A stretch of DNA of 64,000 nt, taken from contig NZ_CP125640.1 in NCBI RefSeq assembly GCF_030053155.1, positions 4,190,001 through 4,254,000 on the forward strand, given 5' to 3'. The notes beneath the pieces are model-generated. The model had not been told where the DNA came from. It saw only the letters and a list, made by a program, of their open reading frames with translations, and made no database searches. Numbering within the stretch: the stretch's first letter is position 1; the number at the start of each line of letters is the position of its first letter. The position numbers and the translations under genes are program-made. Positions 1 to 7,730 of this stretch are shown one piece after another. Source of the DNA: Rhizobium sp. BT03 (GTDB lineage Bacteria; Pseudomonadota; Alphaproteobacteria; Rhizobiales; Rhizobiaceae).

Positions 1-932
1 ATCCGACCTTCAATGATACGGGCCAGAACGATCTCAGCGGCGAAAATTTCGCTTTGCTTGCTCTTCGTGCTCTTACCCTGCCCAGTTCGCATTTCACGTC
101 GTTCTATCCCGACAGCATCCTTGAACTGATAGTGGCCTATCCGTTGGCGTTCCGTATCTTTACCGCGTTGATGTCCGTACTCATCTACGGCAGCCTGTTC
201 GCGTTGGCGAACCGATGGCCGGCAATGATCGCGGCCGGGCTGGTGCTTTTGGGGCTCTCGCTGCTTTTTACGCTTGTCTATCCCGGCGGATACAGACATC
301 AGGCGCTCTGGCTGGTTTTCATGATTGCGATGACCGCCTTGACCACAGACTTCCAGCGTCAAGGGGCGGGCGTTGCCGCCATGAAGGCTGCCGGCGGCGG
401 CGTAAAGTTCGGGCGCCTGTGCTTCCTGATATTGCTGGCGCTGCAGGTCGTGTCCGGTATCGAAAAGGTCAATCGCGCCTTCGTGGCCGAAATACCCTTC
501 AGCAGGAGCAAGGATTTCGGCGCTTTCATGCAATCGCGCCCCGATCTCAAGGATGCGATCATCATGGCAGATCCCGACTATCTCGTCGAAGCCTTGCCTT
601 ATTATCTTTCCAATCGCACTTATCTGATGCGGGAGGAGCGCTTCGGCGCCATTGTGCGATATACCCGCAATGCGCGGCTTTCGCTAAGCCTTGCCGATGT
701 TCTCCAAACGGCGCGCCGGCTGCAACAGAGCGAGCATGTACCTGTTATCGTTCTTCTGTCGCAGCGGCTTGATCAGATTAATGCGCCCGTCTCCTTGCGT
801 GAGAGCTATGTCTGGCGGTTGTCGCTGACGCCGGATGAGATTGCAGCTTTCCTGAGCGCAACCGACCTCGTCAAACGTTTCGGGCCAGTCGTCGGCAGCG
901 ATGAGACCTACGACGTCTATGTGATGAAGTAA
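1..932 (+). CDS. Membrane protein, C-terminal part (5' end outside window)
   Basis: The reading frame is open from the left edge of the window, so the gene begins upstream; the first TTG at 54 has no special claim to be the start. The visible part has three hydrophobic segments in its first third, a fourth around the stretch beginning FGRLCFLILLALQ, and then a soluble C-terminal half of about 150 residues containing DPDYLVEALPYYLSNRTYL. This layout, membrane helices followed by a soluble tail, resembles polytopic glycosyltransferase-like or polysaccharide-related membrane proteins of rhizobia, but I do not recognise a catalytic motif. It ends in TAA at 930-932. Function unknown. Confidence 0.75.
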   Translation, partial: PTFNDTGQNDLSGENFALLALRALTLPSSHFTSFYPDSILELIVAYPLAFRIFTALMSVLIYGSLFALANRWPAMIAAGLVLLGLSLLFTLVYPGGYRHQALWLVFMIAMTALTTDFQRQGAGVAAMKAAGGGVKFGRLCFLILLALQVVSGIEKVNRAFVAEIPFSRSKDFGAFMQSRPDLKDAIIMADPDYLVEALPYYLSNRTYLMREERFGAIVRYTRNARLSLSLADVLQTARRLQQSEHVPVIVLLSQRLDQINAPVSLRESYVWRLSLTPDEIAAFLSATDLVKRFGPVVGSDETYDVYVMK

Positions 933-953
933 GCGAGCGGACTGCAGCCTCCC

Positions 954-1618
954 TCAGCCCTCGCGCTTCATCCGCTCCCGGCGCGCGAATTCGGCCTGCG
1001 AGGGCTCCGACATGGCGAAGCTGCCGGGTTTGACCTCGCCTGTGCGTTCGTAGACGCTCATGATGACGCCCGTGGTCGAAACCGAGTTGGCGGTGAGCTT
1101 CAGCGCCTCCGGTTTTGCGCCATGGCCGAACAGGCGCTTGCCGGGGCCGAGGATGAGAGGGAAGGTCAGCAGACGGAGTTCGTCGATCAGGTCGTGCGCC
1201 AGCAGGGTTGCAGGAGGCCGCTGCTGCCCTGGGTCAGAAGGTCGGGGCCGTCCTCCCGTTTCAGCCGGGCAATTTCGGCGACGGCATCGCTTCGCAGCGC
1301 AACGGAATTTTCCCAGGTGAGCGGCTCCTTCGAGTTGGTCGCGACGTATTATGTCGCGGCATTGAAGGCCTTGCCGATGGGGTCGTCTTCGCTGACATAG
1401 GGCCAGTGGGCGGCGAAGATCTCATAGGTGTTGCGACCGAGCAGCAGCGCGAAGGGATCGGTGAAGATCCCATCCATGAACTGGCCCATCGCCTCGTCCC
1501 AATAATTGACGGTCCAGCCGCCAAGGATGAAGCCGCCGGTCGGATCCTCCTCAGGCGCGCCGGGCGCCTGCATCACGCCATCCAGGCTCACAAAGGCTGC
1601 GCTCACAAGCTTTCTCAT
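954..1618 (-). pseudogene. Broken dihydrofolate-reductase-like (RibD C-terminal domain) protein
   Basis: The first 89 codons encode the start of a DHFR/RibD-C family protein (MRKLVSAAFVSLDGVMQAPG, later LLLGRNTYEIFAAHWP). An in-frame TAA at 1349-1351 interrupts it where relatives would be expected to have a sense codon such as Lys. The same frame then continues with good family sequence (YVATNSKEPLTWENSVAL, then GPDLLTQGSSGLLQ) to about position 1209. There a one-base loss shifts the frame, and the remaining part (LLAHDLIDELRLLTFPLILG, then FGHGAKPEALKL) follows in another frame, ending with TGA at 954. Two independent lesions make loss of function likely. These proteins are usually stand-alone reductases of unknown substrate. 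A sequencing error could explain one lesion but hardly both. Confidence 0.88.
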
Positions 1619-1755
1619 CTCTCGGCTCCACGGTTTGTGTGTTCAGAGCCAAGGACGGATGAGTGTGCGCCAATCCGACATTCTCCGCGTTGTTTTTAAA
1701 GCCTGTCGCGCAAAAAAAGCGAGGAGCGAAAGATCGCGACGCGCTTTAGCTTGAG

Positions 1756-2382
1756 TTAGCCGGTCAAAACCTTGGCGCTGTCGATAATGGCGATGCCATG
1801 GGCGCGCATCTCCTCGATCGCGGCGGCAACACCTTGGGGCGAGATGCCGCGGCTGGCATCCTCGATGAAGCGGACGCGCACATGGGGCATCATTTCCAGC
1901 GCGTCGAGCGCGGAGAACTTGACGCAATAATCGGTCGCGAGACCGCAGACATCGAGATCGGTGATGCCCTGATCCTCGAGGAAGTCGGAGAGGCCGGTGG
2001 AGGCATCCCGGTCATTATCGCGGAAGGCCGAATAGCTGTCGATCCGGGGATCTTCGCCCTTCTGCTGAATCAGATCGATCTCCGCCGATTTGAGCGCGGG
2101 ATGCAGTTCGGCATCGAGCGTGCCCTGGATACAGTGGTCCGGCCACATCATTTGCGGTTTGCCGGCGAGTTCGCCCATCTCGAAGGGAGCAGCACCCGGA
2201 TGGGTCGAGGCGAAGCTGCCGTGGCCCGGCGGATGCCAATCCTGCGAGGCGACGATCAGGTCGTATTTGCCGCTGTCGATCAGGCTGTTTGCGATGGGAA
2301 CCACCTTGTCGCCATCCGGTACCGGCAGATTGCCGCCCGGACAGAAGCCGTTCTGAATGTCGACGAGCAGCAGCGCTTTCAT
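1756..2382 (-). CDS. pncA: Nicotinamidase (pyrazinamidase/nicotinamidase)
   Basis: Isochorismatase-fold hydrolase that deamidates nicotinamide to nicotinate in NAD salvage. The 208-residue protein shows the expected catalytic triad: Asp8 in LLLVDIQNGF, Lys108 in LIQQKGED and Cys153 in CGLATDYCVKFSALDA. It also shows metal ligands Asp48 and His50 (SQDWHPPGHGSFAS) and His83 (WPDHCIQGT). Length matches the family. I chose the ATG at 2382 because GAAGGG lies about 9 bases upstream; a TTG nine bases earlier is in frame. It stands alone, on the same strand as the upstream DHFR-like pseudogene and the EF-hand gene but separated from both. Confidence 0.93.
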   Translation of the reverse strand: MKALLLVDIQNGFCPGGNLPVPDGDKVVPIANSLIDSGKYDLIVASQDWHPPGHGSFASTHPGAAPFEMGELAGKPQMMWPDHCIQGTLDAELHPALKSAEIDLIQQKGEDPRIDSYSAFRDNDRDASTGLSDFLEDQGITDLDVCGLATDYCVKFSALDALEMMPHVRVRFIEDASRGISPQGVAAAIEEMRAHGIAIIDSAKVLTG

Positions 2383-2630
2383 CAAGGCCAATCCCTTCGC
2401 TTATCTCAGTGTAAGATGCCAAGCATATTGAACGCATCAACTAGTGGATTTCCCGGGGCCGGCGCGCAAGTGTTAATTCTGGTACTAGCGGTAGTAACCA
2501 GCTGAAAAAGAATACGCTAATACAATCATTGCGAGATTCTGTGGCGGCTCTCGTGTCGAAATGGAGGGGAAAGCGGAAGACGCTTTGCGTCTGGCGGGTC
2601 GAGGCTCCCCCGGCGGAGCCCCGCGCCGAA

Positions 2631-3134
2631 CTATGCCGCGGTCACGCCGTCGGCTGTGGAATCATCCGCTGCGGCGGAAGCGCCATAGGTATTGCGGTGG
2701 GCTTGGAGGGCCGTCTGCATGTCGCTCAGGACTTTGGTGAGGAGCGGGTCGCTATCGCCTGACGCATTAATTTTGCTCGGATCGGCGGCGAGGAATTCGG
2801 ACTCGGTCAATTTGCCGTCGCCATTGCTATCCATCGCGGCAAAGACGCCCTTGGAGGTGTCGTCGCTCTGATCGCTGCCGTCGCTCTGATCGTCGCTGCC
2901 GTCGGTCTTCTGCAGGGACAGCATCAGCGACAGGATGTCGGCGGTGATCTTCTTGACGATATCGGCGCTGCCGTCATCGCTGTCGGCGGCGGTTGCAGCC
3001 GTGCCGGATGACGAGGACTGCGATGCGGCGGCGAGCTCATCCGGGGAAATGACGCCGTCGCCATTCTTGTCGAGGCCGGAAAGGGGAGACTGATACTGGG
3101 ATAATGTGCTGCCGAGAGATGAAACACTGGTCAC
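2631..3134 (-). CDS. EF-hand domain calcium-binding protein
   Basis: A 167-residue acidic, Ser/Asp-rich protein with two canonical EF-hand loops: DKNGDGVISPDE near residues 22-33 and DSNGDGKLTESE near 102-113. Both have acidic or Asn/Gly residues at loop positions 1, 3, 5 and a closing Glu at 12. Between them lies a low-complexity acidic linker rich in SDD/DQSD repeats. No signal peptide or membrane helix is obvious. Such small EF-hand proteins are frequent in Rhizobiales and are presumed to bind calcium; the partner is unknown. AAGGAGGTTCA lies just upstream of the ATG, supporting the start. Confidence 0.85.
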   Translation of the reverse strand: MTSVSSLGSTLSQYQSPLSGLDKNGDGVISPDELAAASQSSSSGTAATAADSDDGSADIVKKITADILSLMLSLQKTDGSDDQSDGSDQSDDTSKGVFAAMDSNGDGKLTESEFLAADPSKINASGDSDPLLTKVLSDMQTALQAHRNTYGASAAADDSTADGVTAA

Positions 3135-3409
3135 TTGAACCTCCTTCGAAAAGTTCGTCGTGAAGCCCGCCTTTCATGGACGGGCAGGTTCCGGGCTAAG
3201 CTGATTTGCGCAAAGCGTCAAAGCGACGTTTTGACACGTTAACTTTTCGGTTTACAAATATATCCTATTGAAATTATTGTATTTTTATAGGTGAATGGGC
3301 TCGGCCGAACGGGGTTCTGCTCCGGTCGCGGAAGCGAGATGCGAGGGCGATCTTGCTCCCGGCCGCGATTTCTGCCTTTCTTGCTCAGACGCAAGCCGGA
3401 AGCGAAACC

Positions 3410-3757
3410 ATGTCCGAGGCAGAGCCGAACGAGAAGATCGATGCGACGTTCCGCAACGGATCGCTGACGGCGACCGGGATCATCCTCGGTTTCTCTCTTA
3501 ATTTCATCAGCCTCTGGGTTTCCAATCCCAATGACTGGAGCCGCATCGATCTGCTGCCGATGTCGTTCCTGACCGTCGGCATCGCCATTCAGGTGAAGGT
3601 GTTTGCCGATCTTTTGGCGCGGGACTCGCTGCTTGCCGTCAAATATGACCGGTCGCGCCGGCTCTTCCTGATCGGATTGTCGATCGTGGCCGTCGGCATG
3701 GGCATCGCCCTGATGAACGATATCCTCGGTCTGGGAAGCATGCGAATGCTCGGGTGA
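3410..3757 (+). CDS. Small inner-membrane protein of unknown function
   Basis: A 115-residue protein with hydrophobic segments around LTATGIILGFSLNFISLWV, a middle helix in LLPMSFLTVGIAIQVKVFADL and a C-terminal helix FLIGLSIVAVGMGIALM. It begins with a short charged cytoplasmic stretch, MSEAEPNEKIDATF. The ATG at 3410 is preferred, with GGAAG ten bases upstream; an in-frame start at 3353 would add an unlikely N-terminus. Not a family I can name. It is convergent with the helicase gene, 27 bases away. Confidence 0.65.
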   Translation: MSEAEPNEKIDATFRNGSLTATGIILGFSLNFISLWVSNPNDWSRIDLLPMSFLTVGIAIQVKVFADLLARDSLLAVKYDRSRRLFLIGLSIVAVGMGIALMNDILGLGSMRMLG

Positions 3758-3784
3758 CGGTTCTCGCGTCGCGCCGGCGGATTG

Positions 3785-6262
3785 TCAGACGCGCTCGACG
3801 AACCCGTCCAGCACCCGCTTCTGCCCAGCCCGGTCGAACTCGATCGTCAGCTTGTTGCCTTCGATGCCGGTGATGTTGCCGTTGCCGAATTTCAAATGGA
3901 ACACGCGGTCGCCGAGGGTGAAGCGTGAAGGTTCCGACGAGGTGGATTTTGCCACCAGCTCGCCGTCGATCGTCCGTCCCTTCGGGCCGCTTTCGCCATA
4001 GCCGATACGTTCGACGGCGTGGCCGGAGCGGCTGCCCCAATTGTCGCGCGTGGCGTCGGTCTTGTTGGCCTGGGCGCGTTTCCAGCCGGGGGTGGAATAG
4101 GAATTGGCAAAGGGTTCTGATTTGTCGAAGCGGGACTGGCCGTAGCCGCCACGGCCATAGCCACCATAGCTCTGTTCCATTTCGGCGACCTCGACATGGG
4201 TCTCCGGCAGCTCGTCGAGGAAACGCGAGGGCAGGGTCGATTGCCAGAGGCCGTGAATGCGGCGGTTGGAGACGAACCAGATGTGGCAGCGGCGCTTGGC
4301 GCGGGTGATGCCGACATAGGCGAGGCGGCGTTCCTCCTCCAGGCCGGCGCGGCCGCTTTCATCGAGCGAGCGCTGATGCGGGAAGAGGCCTTCCTCCCAG
4401 CCCGGCAGGAAGACGGTGTCGAATTCCAGGCCCTTGGCCGAGTGCAGCGTCATGATCGAGACGGCATCGAGGTTCTCGTTGGTCTCGGCATCCATCACAA
4501 GAGAGACGTGCTCGAGAAAGCCGCGCATCGACTCGAAGCTTTCCATCGAGCGGATCAGTTCCTTGAGGTTCTCAAGGCGGCCGGGCGCTTCGGCGCTCTT
4601 GTCGTTCTTCCACATGTCGGTATAGCCGGACTCTTCGAGGATCTGCTCGGCGAGTTCGGTATGCGGTGTGTTTTCAAGCAGTTCCTGCCATCGGCGGAAA
4701 GATTGAATCACGTCGAAGAGGGCTTTGCGCGCCTTCGGCTTCAATTCGTCCGTTTCGATGATGTCGGCGGCTGCCGCAAGCATCGGGATATCGCGGGCTC
4801 GCGCATAATCGTGCAGGGCGCGCACCGTCGTATCGCCGAGACCGCGCTTCGGCGTGTTGATGATGCGCTCGAAGGCGAGGTCGTCGGAGGCTTGAGCGAC
4901 GAGGCGGAAATAGGCCATGGCATCGCGGATTTCGAGGCGCTCGTAGAAGCGCGGGCCGCCGATGACGCGGTAATTGAGACCGAGAGTGACGAAGCGGTCT
5001 TCGAATTCGCGCATCTGGAAGGAGGCGCGAACGAGGATCGCCATATCGTTGAGCAGATGCTTGCCGCGCTGAAGCTGCTCGATCTCCTCGCCGATGGCGC
5101 GGGCTTCCTCCTCCGAATCCCAGGAGGCGTGCACCTGCACCTTGACGTCCTCAGGATCGGAGCGGTCGGTGAACAGCGTCTTGCCAAGCCGCCCTTCATT
5201 ATGGGCGATCAGATGGGCGGCCGCTCCGAGGATATGTTCGGTCGAGCGGTAGTTGCGCTCGAGCTTGATGACCTTGGCGCCGGGGAAATCCTTCTCGAAG
5301 CGCAGGATGTTGTCGACCTCGGCGCCGCGCCAGCCATAGATCGACTGATCGTCGTCGCCGACGCAGCAGACGTTCTGCGGCTCGCCCTTGGTGCGCTGGG
5401 CAAGGAGCCGAAGCCACATATATTGCGCGGTGTTGGTGTCCTGGTACTCGTCGACGAGTATATAGCGGAAGCGGCCGTGATATTCCTTCAGGAGATCCGG
5501 GTTCTTGCGGAAGATCGCGATCGGATGCATCAGCAGGTCGCCGAAATCGCAGGCATTCAGCGTCGTCAGGCGCGCCTGATAGGCGAAATAGAGATCGCGG
5601 CCGCGGCCGTTGGCAAAGGCGCGGGCATCGCCCTCGGGGATATCGGCCGGGCCGAGCCCCTTGTTCTTCCAGGTGTCGATCATGCCGGCGAACTGCTTGG
5701 CCGGCCAGCGTTTGTCGTCGAGGCCTTCGGCCTGGATCAGTTGCTTGATCAGGCGGACGACGTCGTCGGTATCGAGAATGGTGAAATCGGAGCGCAGGCC
5801 GACGAGATCGCCGTGGCGGCGCAGAAGCTTGACGCCGATCGAGTGGAAGGTGCCGAGCCAGGGCATGCCTTCGACCGCGCCGCCGACGAGCAGCGCGATG
5901 CGCTCCTTCATCTCGCGGGCGGCCTTGTTGGTGAAGGTGACGGCGAGGATCTGCGAGGGGAAGGCGCGGCCGGTATTGAGGATATGGGCGATGCGGGTCG
6001 TCAGCACGCGCGTCTTGCCGGTGCCGGCGCCGGCAAGCACGAGGACCGGGCCTTCCAGAGTTTCGACGGCTTCGGTCTGCTCGGGGTTCAGCCCGGCGAG
6101 ATAATCCGGCCGGCTGCCACCGTCGCGGGCCGCCATGGCGCGGGCGGCAATACCGCCGCCGGCGGGCACTCTTCCGGCGGGTGCGGCGGGTGGCTGCGGC
6201 TTGCGCGCCATCTCGGCCGGCTCTTCGTCGAAGAAGGGAATATCGTCGAAACTATTGCTCAT
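3785..6262 (-). CDS. uvrD: ATP-dependent DNA helicase UvrD/PcrA type
   Basis: Superfamily 1A 3'-5' DNA helicase of 825 residues, acting in nucleotide excision and mismatch repair and in removing proteins from DNA. Motifs seen in order: Walker A LAGAGTGKTR near residue 80, motif Ia VTFTNKAAREM, motif II ILVDEYQDTN, motif III VGDDDQSIYGWRGA, motif IV LERNYRST, motif V MTLHSAKGLEFD and motif VI AYVGITRAK. An N-terminal Pro/Gly-rich extension of about 50 residues precedes the helicase core. A Gly/Tyr-rich linker leads to a C-terminal Tudor-like domain (DRVFHLKFGNGNITGIEGNK) as in PcrA, where it contacts RNA polymerase. Single gene, monocistronic. Confidence 0.95.
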   Translation of the reverse strand: MSNSFDDIPFFDEEPAEMARKPQPPAAPAGRVPAGGGIAARAMAARDGGSRPDYLAGLNPEQTEAVETLEGPVLVLAGAGTGKTRVLTTRIAHILNTGRAFPSQILAVTFTNKAAREMKERIALLVGGAVEGMPWLGTFHSIGVKLLRRHGDLVGLRSDFTILDTDDVVRLIKQLIQAEGLDDKRWPAKQFAGMIDTWKNKGLGPADIPEGDARAFANGRGRDLYFAYQARLTTLNACDFGDLLMHPIAIFRKNPDLLKEYHGRFRYILVDEYQDTNTAQYMWLRLLAQRTKGEPQNVCCVGDDDQSIYGWRGAEVDNILRFEKDFPGAKVIKLERNYRSTEHILGAAAHLIAHNEGRLGKTLFTDRSDPEDVKVQVHASWDSEEEARAIGEEIEQLQRGKHLLNDMAILVRASFQMREFEDRFVTLGLNYRVIGGPRFYERLEIRDAMAYFRLVAQASDDLAFERIINTPKRGLGDTTVRALHDYARARDIPMLAAAADIIETDELKPKARKALFDVIQSFRRWQELLENTPHTELAEQILEESGYTDMWKNDKSAEAPGRLENLKELIRSMESFESMRGFLEHVSLVMDAETNENLDAVSIMTLHSAKGLEFDTVFLPGWEEGLFPHQRSLDESGRAGLEEERRLAYVGITRAKRRCHIWFVSNRRIHGLWQSTLPSRFLDELPETHVEVAEMEQSYGGYGRGGYGQSRFDKSEPFANSYSTPGWKRAQANKTDATRDNWGSRSGHAVERIGYGESGPKGRTIDGELVAKSTSSEPSRFTLGDRVFHLKFGNGNITGIEGNKLTIEFDRAGQKRVLDGFVERV

Positions 6263-6371
6263 GGCGCGTAATGTAGTGATTCGGGAAGGAAAGACCAGAA
6301 AAGATGTTCTGCTTTCATTCCCGGGCCGCCGCTATCCCAAGGGGTTTGCGCATGGCGGCAGGGCTGCTGGA

Positions 6372-6726
6372 TAGAGCCTTTCCTGGTTAGATTGAAGCAT
6401 TCTGTTGGCTCAAACGGAGTCGGATGGTCGACCGGCCGGCGCGCGTCGTAGCCCAGCTCTACGGCCAAGCCGGCCGGTCGATCAGCCGGCCCGTTTCAGC
6501 CAACCCTCCCGCAGATTTGCCAAGCAAATCTGCAAGACTCTAAAGCGCCGGCCGCACTGATCGCTTCGCCGCGGCGAAGCGGTGTGGCCGGAGGGCCGGG
6601 CATCTTTCCGCCAGTATCAGAGGCGATCGGCTCGGCCGTACCTGGGGTATGCCCGTCGCCAATCGCCTCTGCCCTGACGAAAACCTGCTCCGGCAGAATG
6701 CTTCAATCTAACCAGGAAAGGCTCTA
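6372..6726. mobile_element. MITE-like element with 33-bp perfect terminal inverted repeats
   Basis: Positions 6372-6404 and 6694-6726 are exact reverse complements over 33 bases (left arm begins TAGAGCCTTTCCTGG). The outermost dinucleotide is TA on both ends, compatible with a TA target duplication as made by IS630/mariner-type transposases, with the element proper then 6374-6724. The 289-base interior has no credible ORF but contains several nested hairpins: GGTCGACCGGCCGGC at 6426 with its complement near 6470, GCAGATTTGCCAAGCAAATC near 6511, and GAGGCGATCGGC near 6620 with GCCAATCGCCTC near 6657. It fills most of the 582-base gap between uvrD and the VOC gene. Non-autonomous mobility is inferred. 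Confidence 0.75.
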
Positions 6727-6844
6727 GGACAGCGGCGACACGACGGAAAAATTTCAGCCGCACTCTGTCGGAAGCCGCGCAGGCGGGGCGTCCTTGGATC
6801 ATCGGACAGTGGTCCGGATCCACCGTCAGCAAGGAGGCTGCATC

Positions 6845-7321
6845 ATGACGAAGGTCGTTTCAAATCTCTGGTTCGCGGAGCACGCGCGCGAAGCCGTCGA
6901 ATTCTATGTGTCCATTATCCCGGATTCCAGCATCGGCCGCACCACCATCCTTCCGGCGGAAACGCCGAGCGGGCCCCCCGGCAGCGTCGAGCTGATCGAG
7001 TTCACGCTCGGCGACCAGGCCTTCCTGGCGATGAAGGCCGGCCCGCTCGATAGTTTCAACCATTCCTTCTCGATCGCGATTCTGCTGGAAAACCAGGCCG
7101 AGATCGATCGGATATGGGACGCATTCCTCGCCAATGGCGGCACGCCGGAGGCCTGCGGCTGGCTGAAGGACCGCTGGGGCCTATCCTGGCAGATCGTGCC
7201 GCGCATGCTTGCCGAGATGGTCGCCGACGACGACCGCGAGCGGGCAAGGCGCGTGACCGAGGTGATGCTCGGCATGGTCAAGATCGATGTCGCTGCGCTG
7301 GAGAAGGCATTCAACGGCTGA
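6845..7321 (+). CDS. VOC family protein (PhnB / 3-demethylubiquinone methyltransferase-like)
   Basis: A 158-residue vicinal-oxygen-chelate fold protein of the PhnB-like subgroup: VVSNLWFAEHAREAVEFYVS at the start, VELIEFTLGDQAFLAMKAGP in the middle, and the typical WGLSWQIVPRMLAEMV near residue 110. Members are often annotated as glyoxalase/bleomycin-resistance or 3-demethylubiquinone methyltransferase-like, but the enzymatic role of this subgroup is not established. The start at 6845 is fixed by a perfect AAGGAGG eight bases upstream. It sits just downstream of the MITE-like element, so its promoter must lie in or right after that element. Confidence 0.85.
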   Translation: MTKVVSNLWFAEHAREAVEFYVSIIPDSSIGRTTILPAETPSGPPGSVELIEFTLGDQAFLAMKAGPLDSFNHSFSIAILLENQAEIDRIWDAFLANGGTPEACGWLKDRWGLSWQIVPRMLAEMVADDDRERARRVTEVMLGMVKIDVAALEKAFNG

Positions 7322-7357
7322 TTTGCGCCCGCGGGCGGATGATCGAACGATGGACTG

Positions 7358-7379
7358 ACGGCCGGGATGCGGCCGTTTC
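7358..7379 (+). terminator. Possible weak intrinsic terminator after VOC gene
   Basis: Stem ACGGCCG / CGGCCGT with a five-base loop followed by TT and CC. The T tract is short, so termination is plausible but not certain. The remaining intergenic sequence to 7730 holds the prkA promoter region and nothing else that I recognise. Confidence 0.4.
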
Positions 7380-7662
7380 CATCGTGTCAGGCGGGGATCG
7401 GCACATGCCGTCCCAGCATCGACTCTGAGCAGATCTGGCTGCCAATCGTCGATTTTTCCGGAACTCGAATCACGGGCGACATTGCACACCCTTTTCATCT
7501 TTCTGTCACGTCGCGAAATGTGCTGATACCGCAAGGGTGCTTTTTTCAACTATAATGAGAAACAGTTTCGTAGAGTAAAAATAACCGGTGAATGCACGTT
7601 TTTGTGCGTTGCAAGAAATAGCCGGTGAGCGTCGAATATACCTACGAAATTATTGATTCTTA

Positions 7663-7688
7663 GGAACGCCGTAGCCATCTCGATGGTT
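7663..7688 (+). promoter_or_regulatory. Candidate EcfG/RpoE2-type general stress promoter of prkA operon
   Basis: GGAAC at 7663-7667, then 19 bases, then TT at 7687-7688. The consensus reported for the rhizobial general-stress sigma factor RpoE2/EcfG is GGAAC-N18/19-TT. Transcription would start around 7694, some 37 bases upstream of the prkA ATG. A match of this size can arise by chance, but position and the stress-related operon fit. Confidence 0.55.
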
Positions 7689-7730
7689 ATACGGCTTAGA
7701 GCCTGCGGCATAAACCTTAATGGAGGTCCC

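Noticed and set aside
4196..6271. 691-codon plus-strand open frame
   Set aside because: Exact shadow of the UvrD gene on the opposite strand; composition is typical of an antisense frame.
6415..6660. Clustered palindromes considered as a CRISPR or small RNA
   Set aside because: No regularly spaced direct repeats; they are internal to an element with long terminal inverted repeats, so a MITE-like element explains them better.
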